DNA from: Cyanobacteriota bacterium | Lineage (GTDB): Bacteria > Cyanobacteriota > Cyanobacteriia > PCC-6307 > Cyanobiaceae | Assembly (NCBI GenBank): GCA_026389285.1 | Contig: JAPLID010000173.1 | Location: 5,263-69,262 of the forward strand | Reading direction: 5' to 3' | Length of the DNA: 64,000 nucleotides | Shown: positions 23,086-34,340 of the stretch, piece by piece | Layout of the letters: every line of letters starts with the position of its first letter | How positions within the stretch are numbered: position 1 is the stretch's first letter | The notes under the pieces: model-generated | Seen by the model: the letters and a program-made list of their open reading frames with translations, nothing else | The model's database searches: none | What the model was told of the DNA's origin: nothing | Made by a program: the position numbers and the translations under genes

Positions 23086-23492
23086 TAGCCCTGCTCCGGC
23101 ACATGGCAGGCTGGGAGGCTGATCTCCGGATGGGCCAGACCGGCGGCGATCAAACCGGCAGCCATGTCCCGATCGCCATCCAGGCGGCTCACTCCCGCCA
23201 GCAGTAGACCACCATGCTCGCCGTAGGGCCGCAGATTGACTCGCGTGCGTCGAGGCAGCTCCTGGCGTAACCAGGCCATCGCCGCGGCCTGATCGTCCGA
23301 GTCGACGCCGACGCAGGCCAATTCGACCGCATAGTTGCGGTTGCCATCGCCAATCTGCAGCAGCGTGGCCGTGCGCACCTGCAGCAACTCTGCCGCCAGT
23401 GCCGTACCCGGCCAGCTCAACAGCACGGTGAGGATCAGAACCCAAAGGACAGCCAGAGGATGTTTCAGAGCTTGGACCCGCAGCTGGGGCAA
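23085..23492 (-). CDS. Secreted thermonuclease-like domain protein
   Basis: Signal peptide then [17 protein letters not shown]... nuclease-like pattern. Confidence 0.65.
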   Translation of the reverse strand: MPQLRVQALKHPLAVLWVLILTVLLSWPGTALAAELLQVRTATLLQIGDGNRNYAVELACVGVDSDDQAAAMAWLRQELPRRTRVNLRPYGEHGGLLLAGVSRLDGDRDMAAGLIAAGLAHPEISLPACHVPEQG

Positions 23493-25495
23493 TGCAGATG
23501 GGCGCTAGCTGTGGTGGAGCCGCAGGCGCCACAGTGGCGGTCGGGGTCGATCGCCAGCTCCGGATGGCTGGGCAGGCCCACCATCTGGGCGTTGCTGGCA
23601 CCGGGAGGGACCATCGGATAGCAGTTCTCGTTGCGACGTACACGCACATCGACGAAGGCCGGGCCTGGATGGGCAAGGGCTTCGGCCAGCTGGGTGTGCA
23701 GCTGGTCCCGATCGTCGATCCGGAATCCGCGCACACCGAAGGACTCGGCAAGGGCCGGGAAGTTGGGCATGCCGCCCGTCATCTCGGAGTTGGAATAACG
23801 CTCCTCATAGAAGCTCTCCTGCCACTGGCGCACCATGCCCTGCCAGCCGTTGTTGACCACCACCACCTTCACCGGCAGCTGGTACTGGGCCAGGGTGCCC
23901 AATTCCTGGATATTCATCAGAATGCTGGCATCGCCTGCCACGCAGATCACCTGCTCCTCGGGGAAGGCCATCTGAACCCCCATGGCCGCGGGCATACCGA
24001 ACCCCATGGTGCCGAGTCCGGCACTGCTGATCCAGCGGCGCGGGCCGGTGTTGAGGAACTGGGCGGCCCACATCTGATGCTGACCCACATCCGTGGTGTA
24101 GAAGGCGCCGGGAGCCAGCTGGCGCAGAGCCACCATCACCTCCTGCGGTGCGATCTCACCTTCGGGCGCAGGCACAACCAGGGGATAGTACTGTTTCCAG
24201 CCCTCAATCCGCCTGAGCCAGGCCTCGGTGCGGCCGGCGGAGTCATCGGCGGCGGAGGCTTTCAGCAAGGCCTCAAGGGCCGTGCGGACATCGGCGACCA
24301 CCGGCACTTCCGGTAGTCGATTCTTGCCGACTTCGGCGGCATCGATGTCGATGTGGATGACCTGGGCCCGGGGCGCGAAACTGTCGAGCCGTCCCGTGAC
24401 CCGGTCGTCGAAGCGGGCGCCGGCGGCGATCAGCAGATCGCATTCGGTGACGGCGAAGTTGGCGTAGGCCGTGCCGTGCATCCCCAGCATGCCCACGGCC
24501 AGGTCGTGGCGCTCGTCGAAGGCGCCCTTGCCCATCAAGGTGGTGGTGACGGGAATCCGGAAGCGCTCGGCCAGGGTCAGGACGGCCTCATGGGCTGCGG
24601 CGCTGATGCTGCCGCCACCGACGTAGAGCAGGGGGCGATGCGCGTGGCGGATCAGCTCCAGGGCTTTTTCGATCGACTCGGGATGGGGCAGGGGTGAGGA
24701 ACGGAACCCAGCGGGCACGGCCGACCCCGGCTCCACCGGGATGTAATCGAACTCCTCGGTGCCCACGTCCTTGGGTACATCGATCAGCACGGGGCCGGGG
24801 CGGCCACTGGCCGCGATCAGGAAGGCTTCGGCAACGATCCGACCGATATCGGCGGGATCGCGCACCACCCAGGAATGCTTCACGATCGGCAGAGTGATGC
24901 CGAAGATGTCGGTTTCCTGGAAGGCATCGGTGCCGATCGCCGCCCGCGGCACCTGGCCGGTGATCACCACCATCGGCACCGAATCCATCTGGGCGGTGGC
25001 GATGCCGGTGACGAGATTGGTGGCGCCAGGGCCCGAGGTGCCGAAACAGACGCCCACCTTGCCGGTGGCACGGGCATAGGCGTCGGCGGCGTGGGTGCCC
25101 CCCTGCTCGTGCCGCACTAAAATGTGCTTGAGCCAGCCCCGCTGTTCAGCCTGGTAGAGCTCGTCGTAGATCGGCAGGATCGCGCCGCCCGGGTAGCCGA
25201 AGATGTGACGCACCCCATGGCGGTGCAGTGCATCCATCAAGGCATAAGCACCGCTGACCCGTCGGCCCACGCCAACGGGCTGGGCAACAGCCGTTTGCTG
25301 GGCAACAGCCGTTTGCTGGGCAACAGCCAATGGCTGTGACAGCGCCGTGGCCCCGGGGCGGGAATCGTTGGCTGCGGGCTCGCGGCTGGCGGCCTGGGCA
25401 GGGGTGAGGGGCGTGAGCGTCACGGCTGCGGAAGGAGAAGGGGACGTAGCAGGCTGAGGAAGAGGGAACTCCCAGTCAACGGAATGGAACAACAT
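23465..25495 (-). CDS. ilvB: Acetolactate synthase large subunit
   Basis: [77 protein letters not shown]-terminal CxxC...CxxC. Confidence 0.96.
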   Translation of the reverse strand: MLFHSVDWEFPLPQPATSPSPSAAVTLTPLTPAQAASREPAANDSRPGATALSQPLAVAQQTAVAQQTAVAQPVGVGRRVSGAYALMDALHRHGVRHIFGYPGGAILPIYDELYQAEQRGWLKHILVRHEQGGTHAADAYARATGKVGVCFGTSGPGATNLVTGIATAQMDSVPMVVITGQVPRAAIGTDAFQETDIFGITLPIVKHSWVVRDPADIGRIVAEAFLIAASGRPGPVLIDVPKDVGTEEFDYIPVEPGSAVPAGFRSSPLPHPESIEKALELIRHAHRPLLYVGGGSISAAAHEAVLTLAERFRIPVTTTLMGKGAFDERHDLAVGMLGMHGTAYANFAVTECDLLIAAGARFDDRVTGRLDSFAPRAQVIHIDIDAAEVGKNRLPEVPVVADVRTALEALLKASAADDSAGRTEAWLRRIEGWKQYYPLVVPAPEGEIAPQEVMVALRQLAPGAFYTTDVGQHQMWAAQFLNTGPRRWISSAGLGTMGFGMPAAMGVQMAFPEEQVICVAGDASILMNIQELGTLAQYQLPVKVVVVNNGWQGMVRQWQESFYEERYSNSEMTGGMPNFPALAESFGVRGFRIDDRDQLHTQLAEALAHPGPAFVDVRVRRNENCYPMVPPGASNAQMVGLPSHPELAIDPDRHCGACGSTTASAHLHCPSCGSKL

Positions 25496-26153
25496 TAGGG
25501 GCCCCAGCGCTGGCAAGCGGCTGTCGCCGGCGGCTGTCGGCCATGGCCCGCAGGATCCGGGCCGGATCCAGCCACTGGCCGCGGAACCGCATGCCCCAGT
25601 GCAGATGGGGACCGGTGGTGCTGCCACTCAGACCCACGTGGGCGATCGGCTGACCGCTGCGCACGGGCTGCCCCACCACCAGATTGATGGCGCCGCTGCG
25701 GTAGGTGCCATCGCTGACACGGCCGCCTAGGTGGCAATAGATGTGCTCGTAGTTGCCGGAACGGATCACCAGGCCAGTGCCGCAGCCCCCATCGCGGATC
25801 AGCTCGCTCACCCGGCCTGACCACCAGCTGCGCACCTCCGAGCCGAGCGGAGCGGCGATGTCGACGCCGTAGTGGGGCCGGCGATCACCACTGAGAGGGT
25901 GGGTACGCATCCCGAATCCGCTGGTGAAGCCGCTGAAGCTGACCACCGGAAAGGTGCCGCTCAGCCAGGTGCTGCGGTTGAAGGCGCCGGCGGGCAGGCC
26001 AGCTGTGAGCAGCAGGCCGGTCCCCAGGCCCAGCACCACACCCGTCCAGGCTCTAGCTCCTGGCGGCCTCAGGCCATTTCGACGCCACCATCGGCCGCCC
26101 GGGGACGGGTCGGACCACTTCTGTAGCACCCAGTCAGAGAAGTCCGAGGGCAT
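25476..26153 (-). CDS. M23 family peptidase
   Basis: [37 protein letters not shown]. Confidence 0.92.
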   Translation of the reverse strand: MPSDFSDWVLQKWSDPSPGGRWWRRNGLRPPGARAWTGVVLGLGTGLLLTAGLPAGAFNRSTWLSGTFPVVSFSGFTSGFGMRTHPLSGDRRPHYGVDIAAPLGSEVRSWWSGRVSELIRDGGCGTGLVIRSGNYEHIYCHLGGRVSDGTYRSGAINLVVGQPVRSGQPIAHVGLSGSTTGPHLHWGMRFRGQWLDPARILRAMADSRRRQPLASAGAPNVVPFR

Positions 26154-27251
26154 GCAGGGGGCCACGACCGCTGAGCAGCTCCAGCAGGAAAGCGGAAAAA
26201 CCGATCATGGCCAAGCGGCCATTCCAGACCTCGGAACTGTTGTTCCAGCCCCAGGCCCATTTTTCCTGCGGATAGAGCTTCACCCGGGTGGGCAGCTCGG
26301 CGGCCTGATCCAGATTGACCTCCGGTCCGGCCATGGCCTGTTGCACCAGATCGGCGAGACCGGCAATGAAAGTGGGATCGGTGGCCAGGGCCGGCACCCG
26401 CAGGAAGTGGCGCACACCGGCCTCGGTGGCGATCTCCCGGTACTCGATGTCGATTTCCTCGAGCGTCTCGATGTGTTCGCTCACGAAGCTGATCGGCACC
26501 ACCACCAGATCATTCACCCCGGCAGCTCCTAGTTCCTCAAGGGCGTCCTCGGTGTAGGGCCTCAGCCATTCCACCGGGCCGACCCGGCTTTGGTAGGCGA
26601 GGGTGTGCGGGTTGGAATGACCCAGGCGCTGCTCCAGCCGCTGCATGATCAGTTCGCTGCAGGCTTCGATCTGCTTCTGGTAGGGGTCGCCTGCCTCTTC
26701 CACATAGCTCTTCGGGACGCCGTGGGCGCTAAAAAAGATGTGGGCCTGTTCCGGGGTCTCGGCCGCCTCGATCTTGCGCTCGATCAGGCCCGCCATGGCG
26801 TCGATGTAGCCGGGATGGTCGAACCAGCTGCGGATGCAGCGGATCGACAGACCACTGAAGGCGGGATCGGCCTTCCGCAGCCGCTGCAGCTCGCGGAAGC
26901 TGGAGCCGCTGGTGCTGATCGAGAAGTGGGGGTAGAGGGGCAGCACCACAACTTCATCGATGCCGTCGGCCTTGATGTCGGCCACCGCCGATTCGGTGAA
27001 GTGCTCTGCAATTCGCGGGCCTGTTGCTCGGTAATCCGCCGCAGCGGTGAACCGCCGCCGATCGAGCGGTAAGCCGCCTTGGATTTGCCGCTGCGCAAGG
27101 TGCTGATCAGCCAGGCCAGGGGCTTTTGCAGCGCAGGAATCGGCAGCCGGATGATCTCCGGATCGGCAAAAAGGTTGTAGAGGAACGGCTCCACATCCTT
27201 GATGCGCTCGGGACCACCGAGATTCAGCAGCAGCACGCCGACCCTGGCCAT
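26134..27251 (-). CDS. hemH: Ferrochelatase with C-terminal chlorophyll-binding-like helix; ORF interrupted near 27003
   Basis: [37 protein letters not shown] (one frame); [22 protein letters not shown] ... [24 protein letters not shown] (other frame). Confidence 0.92.
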
Positions 27252-27342
27252 GCCCTAGTGCCTTAAAGCGCAGATCGTAATGCCACATTGCGTACAGCGT
27301 TGACCCTGGCCGCCCCCCTGCGGGCTCGATAGGGTCCGGCCG

Positions 27343-28767
27343 ATGGCCCGAACGACTGATCTGAACACCGATCCCGCTCCGATCCGGGATGCCGAAATCG
27401 ACGCCGCCGGTGTCGATGCCCTGTTGCAGTCTCGCAACACGGGCCTGGCGGCGGCAGGCCTGCGCCTGCGTCTCGAGCGGCGGGGCCGCTGGCTCGGCGT
27501 GCGCGGGCCCCTGCCCTGCCGCCAGGGTTCAGGGGGCGTCAGGGTCCAGCGCCTCAGTCTGGGTCTGCTGGCCAGTGCTGCCGGCCTGCTGGAGGCAGAA
27601 GCACGGCTGCTGCAGCTGACTCGCGATCTGGCCGACGGGCGCTTTGCCTGGCCGCCGCAGGTTGCGGGCGCTGCGGCCAGGCCAAGGTCCACGGGGCCGG
27701 CCGCGGCGGGAGGTGGCCTGGACCCCGCAGCGGATTCGCCGGTCGAGGCGCCGGTCCCTGGCACGACTCCGGCAGCTTCGCGCCGGCCATCTCCGGCCTT
27801 TTTCAGAGGTACTGCCGCTGCGGCCGGGTCCAGCTTGGGCCCCACGCTCTCGCCCTCTGTCCCGGTCACCAGAGCCCTAAGCCCTCTCCCGGAGGTCGCG
27901 CCGGCGCTGTTGGCGGCATTGGTGGCGTTCGAGCAGGCCTTCTTCACAGATCCCCGCCGCCGTCGCCAGAGCGCCGGCAGCCGTTCCACCTGGTGTGCGG
28001 CCTACCAGCCCTATCTGAGGCGCCTGCGGCGGCTGGCGGTTGGGCGGGGCGGGCTCTGCCAGGACCTGCTGCTGGAGGTGCTCGAGAGCTATGGGCTGGC
28101 CAGTCGCAGTCGTCAGCAGTGCGGCATCGCCCTGGCCGCTCTGGCGGCGCACGGAGGCATCCCCCTGCCTGAGCAGTGGCGCGAACGCAGCAATGGGTAT
28201 GGCCTGCATTTGGCCCGCTTCCGCCAGCTGCCCCTCGATGGCGCCATCCTGGATCTGGTCGAGCGCATTCCCAATCTGGGCTGGAGGCTGGTCTACGGCC
28301 TGATGGCCACCTACGGCCTGCGCAATCACGAAGTCTTTTTTTGCGATCTCTCGGCCCTCGCCTCCGGTGGTGATCGGGTGCTGCGGGTGCTCCCGACCAC
28401 CAAGACGGGGGAGCATCAGGTCTGGCCCTTTCAGCCGGAGTGGGTGGAGCGTTTCGAGCTAGAGCAGCTGGGCCTTGAGCCCGAGGCCCTGCCCAGGGTC
28501 TGCACTGATCTGCGCCACACCACGCTGCAGCAGGTGGGTCGCCGGGTGGCGGAGCAGTTTCGTCGTTACGAGCTGCCGCTGACGCCCTACGACCTGCGCC
28601 ACGCCTGGGCCGTACGCACGATTCACATCGGCCTCTCCGACACCGTGGCGGCGCGGATGATGGGCCATTCGGTGGCGATTCACACCCGCACCTATCACCA
28701 CTGGATCACCCGTCGTGATCAGCAGCAGGCCGTCGATGCGGCCCTGAGCCGGATGCGAGCGGCATGA
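27343..28767 (+). CDS. Tyrosine recombinase/integrase-like protein
   Basis: [12 protein letters not shown] (Arg), TKTGEH (Lys), [24 protein letters not shown] (Tyr). Confidence 0.82.
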   Translation: MARTTDLNTDPAPIRDAEIDAAGVDALLQSRNTGLAAAGLRLRLERRGRWLGVRGPLPCRQGSGGVRVQRLSLGLLASAAGLLEAEARLLQLTRDLADGRFAWPPQVAGAAARPRSTGPAAAGGGLDPAADSPVEAPVPGTTPAASRRPSPAFFRGTAAAAGSSLGPTLSPSVPVTRALSPLPEVAPALLAALVAFEQAFFTDPRRRRQSAGSRSTWCAAYQPYLRRLRRLAVGRGGLCQDLLLEVLESYGLASRSRQQCGIALAALAAHGGIPLPEQWRERSNGYGLHLARFRQLPLDGAILDLVERIPNLGWRLVYGLMATYGLRNHEVFFCDLSALASGGDRVLRVLPTTKTGEHQVWPFQPEWVERFELEQLGLEPEALPRVCTDLRHTTLQQVGRRVAEQFRRYELPLTPYDLRHAWAVRTIHIGLSDTVAARMMGHSVAIHTRTYHHWITRRDQQQAVDAALSRMRAA

Positions 28768-28854
28768 GGCGTGGCCTCCGGTCCTCCGGTCCGGTGGCCG
28801 GACAAGCTTCCAGGCTGCATTCAGGCGTAGCCAACCGCTGCTACTACCGCCAGA

Positions 28855-29655
28855 GTGACCTACCCGCCCTGGCAACCCTTGACCCCGATCCAGAGTTCTA
28901 GCCAGCCGCCGCTGACCCCTGAGAGCGGGGATGGCACAGCAAAGCCGCTGAAAGCGGCTGGCGCTGCGGCGGCAGGTACCTTGGCCGCACAGGCCCACGA
29001 GAATTTGGACCAGGCGGCCCACGAGCTGGGCATGGGGGGGGACCTGGCCCCGGAGGCCGATCAGCTGGGGTACCGCCGCCGCATGGAGCGCCGCCGCGAG
29101 GTGCAGCGCCAGCGGGTGGGGGAACGCAATCTCGAGAAGGGGCTGGTGCTGGTTTTCACCGGTGATGGCAAGGGCAAGACGACGGCGGCCCTGGGCCTGG
29201 TGCTGCGCACCCTTGGCCACGGCGAGCGGGCGGCGGTGGTTCAGTTCATCAAAGGGGGATGGCAGCCTGGCGAGGCCAGGGCCCTGGAGCTTTTCGGCGA
29301 CGCTCTCGACTGGCATGCCCTCGGTGAGGGCTTCACCTGGGAGACCCAGGACCGGGATCGGGACCGGGAGCTGGTGCAGCTGGCCTGGCAGCGCTCTCTC
29401 ACCTATCTGGCCGCGGCTGATCGCAAGCTGGTGGTGCTCGATGAGGTGAACGTGGCGATGAAGCTGGGCTACCTCGATGCCGATCAGGTGCTGGAGGGTC
29501 TTGAGCTCAGGCCGCCCCTGACTCACGTGGCCCTAACTGGCCGCGGCGCCCCGCCGGCGCTGCTGGAGCGGGCCGACCTGGTGACTGAGATGAAGTTGGT
29601 GCGTCATCCCTTCCGCGAGCAGGGGGTCAAAGCTCAGGCTGGGATCGAATACTGA
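28855..29655 (+). CDS. cobO: Cob(I)yrinic acid a,c-diamide adenosyltransferase
   Basis: LVLVFTGDGKGKTTAALGLVLRTLGHG; VVQFIKGGW; LVVLDEVNVAMKLGYL; start uncertain. Confidence 0.92.
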   Translation: MTYPPWQPLTPIQSSSQPPLTPESGDGTAKPLKAAGAAAAGTLAAQAHENLDQAAHELGMGGDLAPEADQLGYRRRMERRREVQRQRVGERNLEKGLVLVFTGDGKGKTTAALGLVLRTLGHGERAAVVQFIKGGWQPGEARALELFGDALDWHALGEGFTWETQDRDRDRELVQLAWQRSLTYLAAADRKLVVLDEVNVAMKLGYLDADQVLEGLELRPPLTHVALTGRGAPPALLERADLVTEMKLVRHPFREQGVKAQAGIEY

Positions 29656-29726
29656 GCTGGCTGTGTGGCCCGTCCCGTTCCCGGTAGCGAGGCGCTCACC
29701 TCGGCGACAGGGAGGTTGGTGGTGAG

Positions 29727-29861
29727 GACCTTGCCGGCCTAGACAGCTTTGGTGGGCACGGCTTTGGTCAGGACGGCTTTGCGGGTGACTGCTTTGCTTG
29801 AGACTGCTTTGCTTGAGACTGCCCTGCTTAGGACTGCCCTGCCTAGGACAGCCCTGCCTAG
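29727..29861. repeat. Nine degenerate 15-bp tandem units upstream of pyrH
   Basis: gaccttgccggccta gacagctttggtggg cacggctttggtcag gacggctttgcgggt gactgctttgcttga gactgctttgcttga gactgccctgcttag gactgccctgcctag gacagccctgcctag. Confidence 0.9.
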
Positions 29862-29908
29862 GACAGTGGCGTGAGGGCTTGCTACTGTTCGCTAGATAGA
29901 AGGTTACG

Positions 29909-30563
<655 letters not shown>

Positions 30564-30618
30564 AGCAATCTCCAAACTTTCTTTGCTCACCGTTTTCTCT
30601 ACCATTCTTCTTGCCGCC

Positions 30619-31158
30619 ATGGATATCGAAGCCAGCATGCTCAAGTCGGTGGAATCCACCCAGCGCACCTTCAACACCATTCGTACCGGTCGCGCCAATC
30701 CTTCGCTGCTCGACAGGATCAACGTTGAGTACTACGGCGCTGAAACCCAGCTCAAGTCGTTGGCCACCATCTCTAGCCCTGATGCCCAGACGATTCAGAT
30801 CCAGCCCTTCGACGGCGGCTCGATCGGTCTGATCGAAAAGGCGATCTCGTTGAGCGATCTCGGTCTCACCCCCAACAACGACGGCAGGGTGATCCGCATC
30901 AACATCCCGCCCCTCACTGAGGAGCGGCGCAAGGATTTCTGCAAACTGGCCGCCCGATATGCCGAAGAGGGCAAAGTGGCCCTGCGCAACATCCGCCGTG
31001 ACGGCATCGATCGGATCAAGAAGCAGGAAAAGGACAGCGAACTTTCCGAAGATCAGAGCCGTGATGAGCAGGAGAAGATCCAGAAGCTCACCGACCGCTT
31101 CATCGCCGAGCTCGAAAAGCATCTGACCGAGAAGGAAGCCGATATCCTCAAGGTCTGA
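30619..31158 (+). CDS. frr: Ribosome recycling factor
   Basis: [44 protein letters not shown]. Confidence 0.96.
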   Translation: MDIEASMLKSVESTQRTFNTIRTGRANPSLLDRINVEYYGAETQLKSLATISSPDAQTIQIQPFDGGSIGLIEKAISLSDLGLTPNNDGRVIRINIPPLTEERRKDFCKLAARYAEEGKVALRNIRRDGIDRIKKQEKDSELSEDQSRDEQEKIQKLTDRFIAELEKHLTEKEADILKV

Positions 31159-31193
31159 GCCATGTTGAGCGAAGCCCTGCTGAGCGACCAGGT

Positions 31194-32426
31194 TTGATGG
31201 CTGAGCACGACGTCATTGTCGTCGGTGCCGGAGCGGCCGGAGCTTCGGCCGCCTTTCACTTGGCCCAGCGGGGCCGGAATGTGCTGCTGCTGGAACGCCA
31301 GGCTCCCGGGTGGGGCAAACCCTGTGGCGGTGGCATGGCCGCCTCGGTGCAGCGCTGGTTCCCCTTTGATCTGACCCCTGCAGTCGATCAGGTGATCAGG
31401 AGGGTCAGCTTCAGCTGGTGCCTAGAGGATCCCGTTCTGGCGGAGCTGCCCGGCGATGCCCCCTTCTGGATCGTGCGCCGTGGGGTGCTCGATCAGTTCC
31501 TGGCGGATCGGGCGAACGAGGCCGGGGCCGAGATCCGCCATGGTGTCGAGGTGGTGGGGCTGCAACGGCGCCAGGGGCTCTGGCGGGTGGGCCTCAGGGA
31601 CGGCCAGGAGCTCAGTGCTGCGGCGGTGGTGGTCGCCGATGGCTCTGGTTCCACCCTCGCCTCCACCCATGGGGTGGGTTCGCCTCGCCCCCGCTACGCC
31701 GCCACGGTCTCGGTCGAGGTGGAGGCGCCGCTGAGCCAGCCGGATACGGCCCGCTTCGAGTTCGGCCTCGTGCACCATGGTTTCTGCTGGGCCTTTCCCA
31801 GGCAGGGGGGCTGGAGCATCGGTGTCGGCACGTTCATCGGCCAGCAGGAGGCTGATTCCGAAGTGGTGCTGGCGGCCTTGTTACCCAGCCTCGGCTTACC
31901 CGCCGATGCCGGCCGGCGCCAGCACGGCCGGCTGCGCATTTGGGATGGTCACCATCCGCTGCATGGACGGGGTGAGGCCGCAGAGGGGCTGCTGGTGGCC
32001 GGTGATGCCGCCTCCCTTTGCGATCCGTTTCTGGCTGAAGGTCTGCGGCCGGCGCTGATGAGCGGCTGCCGCGCCGCCGAAGCGCTTGACAGCTGGCTGG
32101 CCGGAGAGCCAGAGGCCCTGGCCCTTTACAGCCGGCGGCTGCGGGCCGACTGGGGCGAATCAATGGCCTGGGGCAAGCGGATCGCTCAGGTGTTCTACCG
32201 ATTGCCAAGGGTGGGGTATCAGCTGGGCATCAAGCGCCCCACCGCTCCCCAGCGCATCGCCCAGATCCTCTCGGGGGAGATGGGCTACGCCGACATCGCC
32301 CAGCGGGTGATCCGCCGGCTGATGTTCCAGCGCGGCTGGGGGTTTTGTCCGGCGCCCCATGGGCGGCTGACCGGCCTGCTCTGCCCTCAGCGGCAAGGTG
32401 CTGCGCCTGAACGCCTTGGGCTCTAA
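31194..32426 (+). CDS. Geranylgeranyl reductase-family FAD-dependent oxidoreductase
   Basis: VIVVGAGAAGASAAFHLAQRGRNVLLLER; GLLVAGDAASLCDPFLAEGL. Confidence 0.88.
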   Translation: MMAEHDVIVVGAGAAGASAAFHLAQRGRNVLLLERQAPGWGKPCGGGMAASVQRWFPFDLTPAVDQVIRRVSFSWCLEDPVLAELPGDAPFWIVRRGVLDQFLADRANEAGAEIRHGVEVVGLQRRQGLWRVGLRDGQELSAAAVVVADGSGSTLASTHGVGSPRPRYAATVSVEVEAPLSQPDTARFEFGLVHHGFCWAFPRQGGWSIGVGTFIGQQEADSEVVLAALLPSLGLPADAGRRQHGRLRIWDGHHPLHGRGEAAEGLLVAGDAASLCDPFLAEGLRPALMSGCRAAEALDSWLAGEPEALALYSRRLRADWGESMAWGKRIAQVFYRLPRVGYQLGIKRPTAPQRIAQILSGEMGYADIAQRVIRRLMFQRGWGFCPAPHGRLTGLLCPQRQGAAPERLGL

Positions 32427-32509
32427 CAGGCCTCACCGGCTCGTGCGCTCAGGGTCGATCGTTCTAGTCTAGCGGAGGCCGCCTTGATGGCGGAAGGGGT
32501 TCGCTCGCT

Positions 32510-32887
32510 TCAGTTGCGGATGCAGTCCTTGAGATCGCGTAGGCGTTCGTCGATCGAGCCCAGCAGCTCGATCGCAAACATCGGCGATTCCTGAACCGCG
32601 AACAGGAACTTCTCGCGATTCATCACCAGCAGCCTGCATTCGGTCAGGGCCCTGGCATTGCCGTAGCGGCGATGGTCACTGGTGACGAGGGCACCGGCTC
32701 CGAAGACATCACCGGCCTGAATGGTTTCGTGGGCGGCATCACCATTCCAGCTCAGCTCAACCGTGCCCTCCAGCAGGCCGAACATGCAATCACCCGGCTC
32801 GCCGGAGCGGAAGATGATGTCTCCCACGGCAATCGACCGCACTTCACCCTTGTTGGCGAGGGCACGCATGGTGTCGAGGGCATTCAC
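32510..32887 (-). CDS. Cyclic nucleotide-binding domain protein
   Basis: GDIIFRSGEPGDCMFGLLEGTVEL; GDVFGAGALV. Confidence 0.85.
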   Translation of the reverse strand: MNALDTMRALANKGEVRSIAVGDIIFRSGEPGDCMFGLLEGTVELSWNGDAAHETIQAGDVFGAGALVTSDHRRYGNARALTECRLLVMNREKFLFAVQESPMFAIELLGSIDERLRDLKDCIRN

Positions 32888-32995
32888 GAGAGATCAAAAG
32901 CAGATCGAAACTCAGTGTGGCCGATCAGCACGACTGCCGGGTGATCGGCGGGTTAAGGCTCAAGCAGGCTCGGAGCGGCTGATCGCCAGAGCAGC

Positions 32996-33161
32996 TCAGA
33001 GCCCGCCGCGCCCATCCTCCGGCGCCAGACGACCATCTTTGTCGGTGTCGAGCGCATCGAAGACGGCATCGCTGCCCAACCACTATTTCGCGGGTGATGC
33101 AGCCGTCGCTATCGAGATCGTTGAGCAGGACGATCTCGTGGACCGCATGGCCGAAGGCGGC
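32996..33161 (-). pseudogene. Relic of a C-terminal EF-hand tail downstream of transaldolase
   Basis: After TGA (33162-33164): AAFGHAVHEIVLLNDLDSDGCITRE then, shifted, WLGSDAVFDALDTDKDGRLAPEDGRGGL*. Confidence 0.82.
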
Positions 33162-34142
33162 TCAACCCTCCAGCTCGGCCAATCGGTGGGCCAGCTGGGC
33201 TTCCAGGGTTTCGATCGCCTTGCAGAAGCCGCGAATGCCCTCGTCGAGCTTCTCAGTGGCCATGGCATCGCCAGCCATCATCGTGCGGAAGGCCGGTTCG
33301 TCGAGATGGATCTGCTCCTGGGTAGCGCCGGGATCAAAGGCGTTGAGCTTGCGGGCCAGTTCACCGTTGCTGGAGCGCAGCTGATCCATCAGGGCGGGCG
33401 AGATGGTGAGCAGATCACACCCGGCCAGTTCGATGATTTCTTCGATGTTGCGGAAGCTGGCTCCCATCACCTCCGTCTTGTAGTTGTAGGTCTTGAAGTA
33501 GTTAAAAATCTGGGTGACGGAGACCACACCGGGATCTTCAGGCCCTGGATAGCTGTCACGCCCGCTCGATTTCTTGTACCAGTCCAGGATGCGCCCCACG
33601 AATGGGGAGATCAGGGTGATACCGCCCTCGGCACAGGCCACGGCTTGGGCGAAGCCGAACAGAAGGGTGAGATTGCAGTGGATCCCCTCTTTCTCCAGTT
33701 GCTCGGCGGCCTGGATGCCCTCCCAGGTGGAGGCGATCTTGATCAGCACGTGGTCGTTGCTGATGCCGGCGGCGTTGTACAGACCGATCAGCTTGCGGGC
33801 CTTGGTGATCGTGGCCGCGGTGTCGTAGCTGAGGCGCGCATCCACCTCGGTGGAAACCCGACCGGGCACGATCTTGAGGATTTCCTTGCCGAAGGTGACG
33901 CTGTTTTCATCGAGGGCTTCGCTCACTACCACGTCGGCGCCGGCGGCGTCGCCGATCGCCAGCCGGGATTCGCGCAAGGAGCGGTCGATCAGGTCCTGGT
34001 AGGTGGGGATCTGGGCCGCAGCCAGGATCAGCGAAGGGTTGGTGGTGGCATCGCGGGGGGTGAACTGCCGGATGGCGTCGATGTCGCCGGTATCGGCCAC
34101 CACTACGGTCATCGCGGCGAGTTGATCGAGCAGATTGGCCAT
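33162..34142 (-). CDS. tal: Transaldolase
   Basis: [41 protein letters not shown]. Confidence 0.96.
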   Translation of the reverse strand: MANLLDQLAAMTVVVADTGDIDAIRQFTPRDATTNPSLILAAAQIPTYQDLIDRSLRESRLAIGDAAGADVVVSEALDENSVTFGKEILKIVPGRVSTEVDARLSYDTAATITKARKLIGLYNAAGISNDHVLIKIASTWEGIQAAEQLEKEGIHCNLTLLFGFAQAVACAEGGITLISPFVGRILDWYKKSSGRDSYPGPEDPGVVSVTQIFNYFKTYNYKTEVMGASFRNIEEIIELAGCDLLTISPALMDQLRSSNGELARKLNAFDPGATQEQIHLDEPAFRTMMAGDAMATEKLDEGIRGFCKAIETLEAQLAHRLAELEG

Positions 34143-34255
34143 CTGGCGTGCTTTCCCGGGAGTGTGGTTAATGAAACAACGCTAGCCAGCTCCGTCGCCG
34201 TCGCCGATACCGATGCGGCCCTGCTTGTGGGAATACGCACAGCGCCGAATCCGGC

Positions 34256-34340
34256 AGCCATGGTTCAGGCAGCCTTGGTTCAGGCAGTCTTGGCTCAAAC
34301 AGAACCTTCGTTCAAGCAGCCTTTGCTCAAACAGCTTTGG
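34256..34340. repeat. About five degenerate 15-17 bp tandem units spanning the 3' end of ftsI
   Basis: agccatggttcaggc agccttggttcaggc agtcttggctcaaac agaaccttcgttcaagc agcctttgctcaaac agctttgg. Confidence 0.75.

Noticed and set aside
27343-28767. Genomic island or prophage anchored by the recombinase
   Set aside because: Flanks are core genes with no tRNA, direct repeats or phage genes.
29727-29861. Possible CRISPR array
   Set aside because: Contiguous 15-bp units without spacers; degenerate tandem repeat, no cas genes.
29743-29877. Pentapeptide-repeat small protein (TALLE/TALPR)
   Set aside because: No ATG start, immediately preceded by TAG, very short; more likely a consequence of the 15-bp repeat unit.
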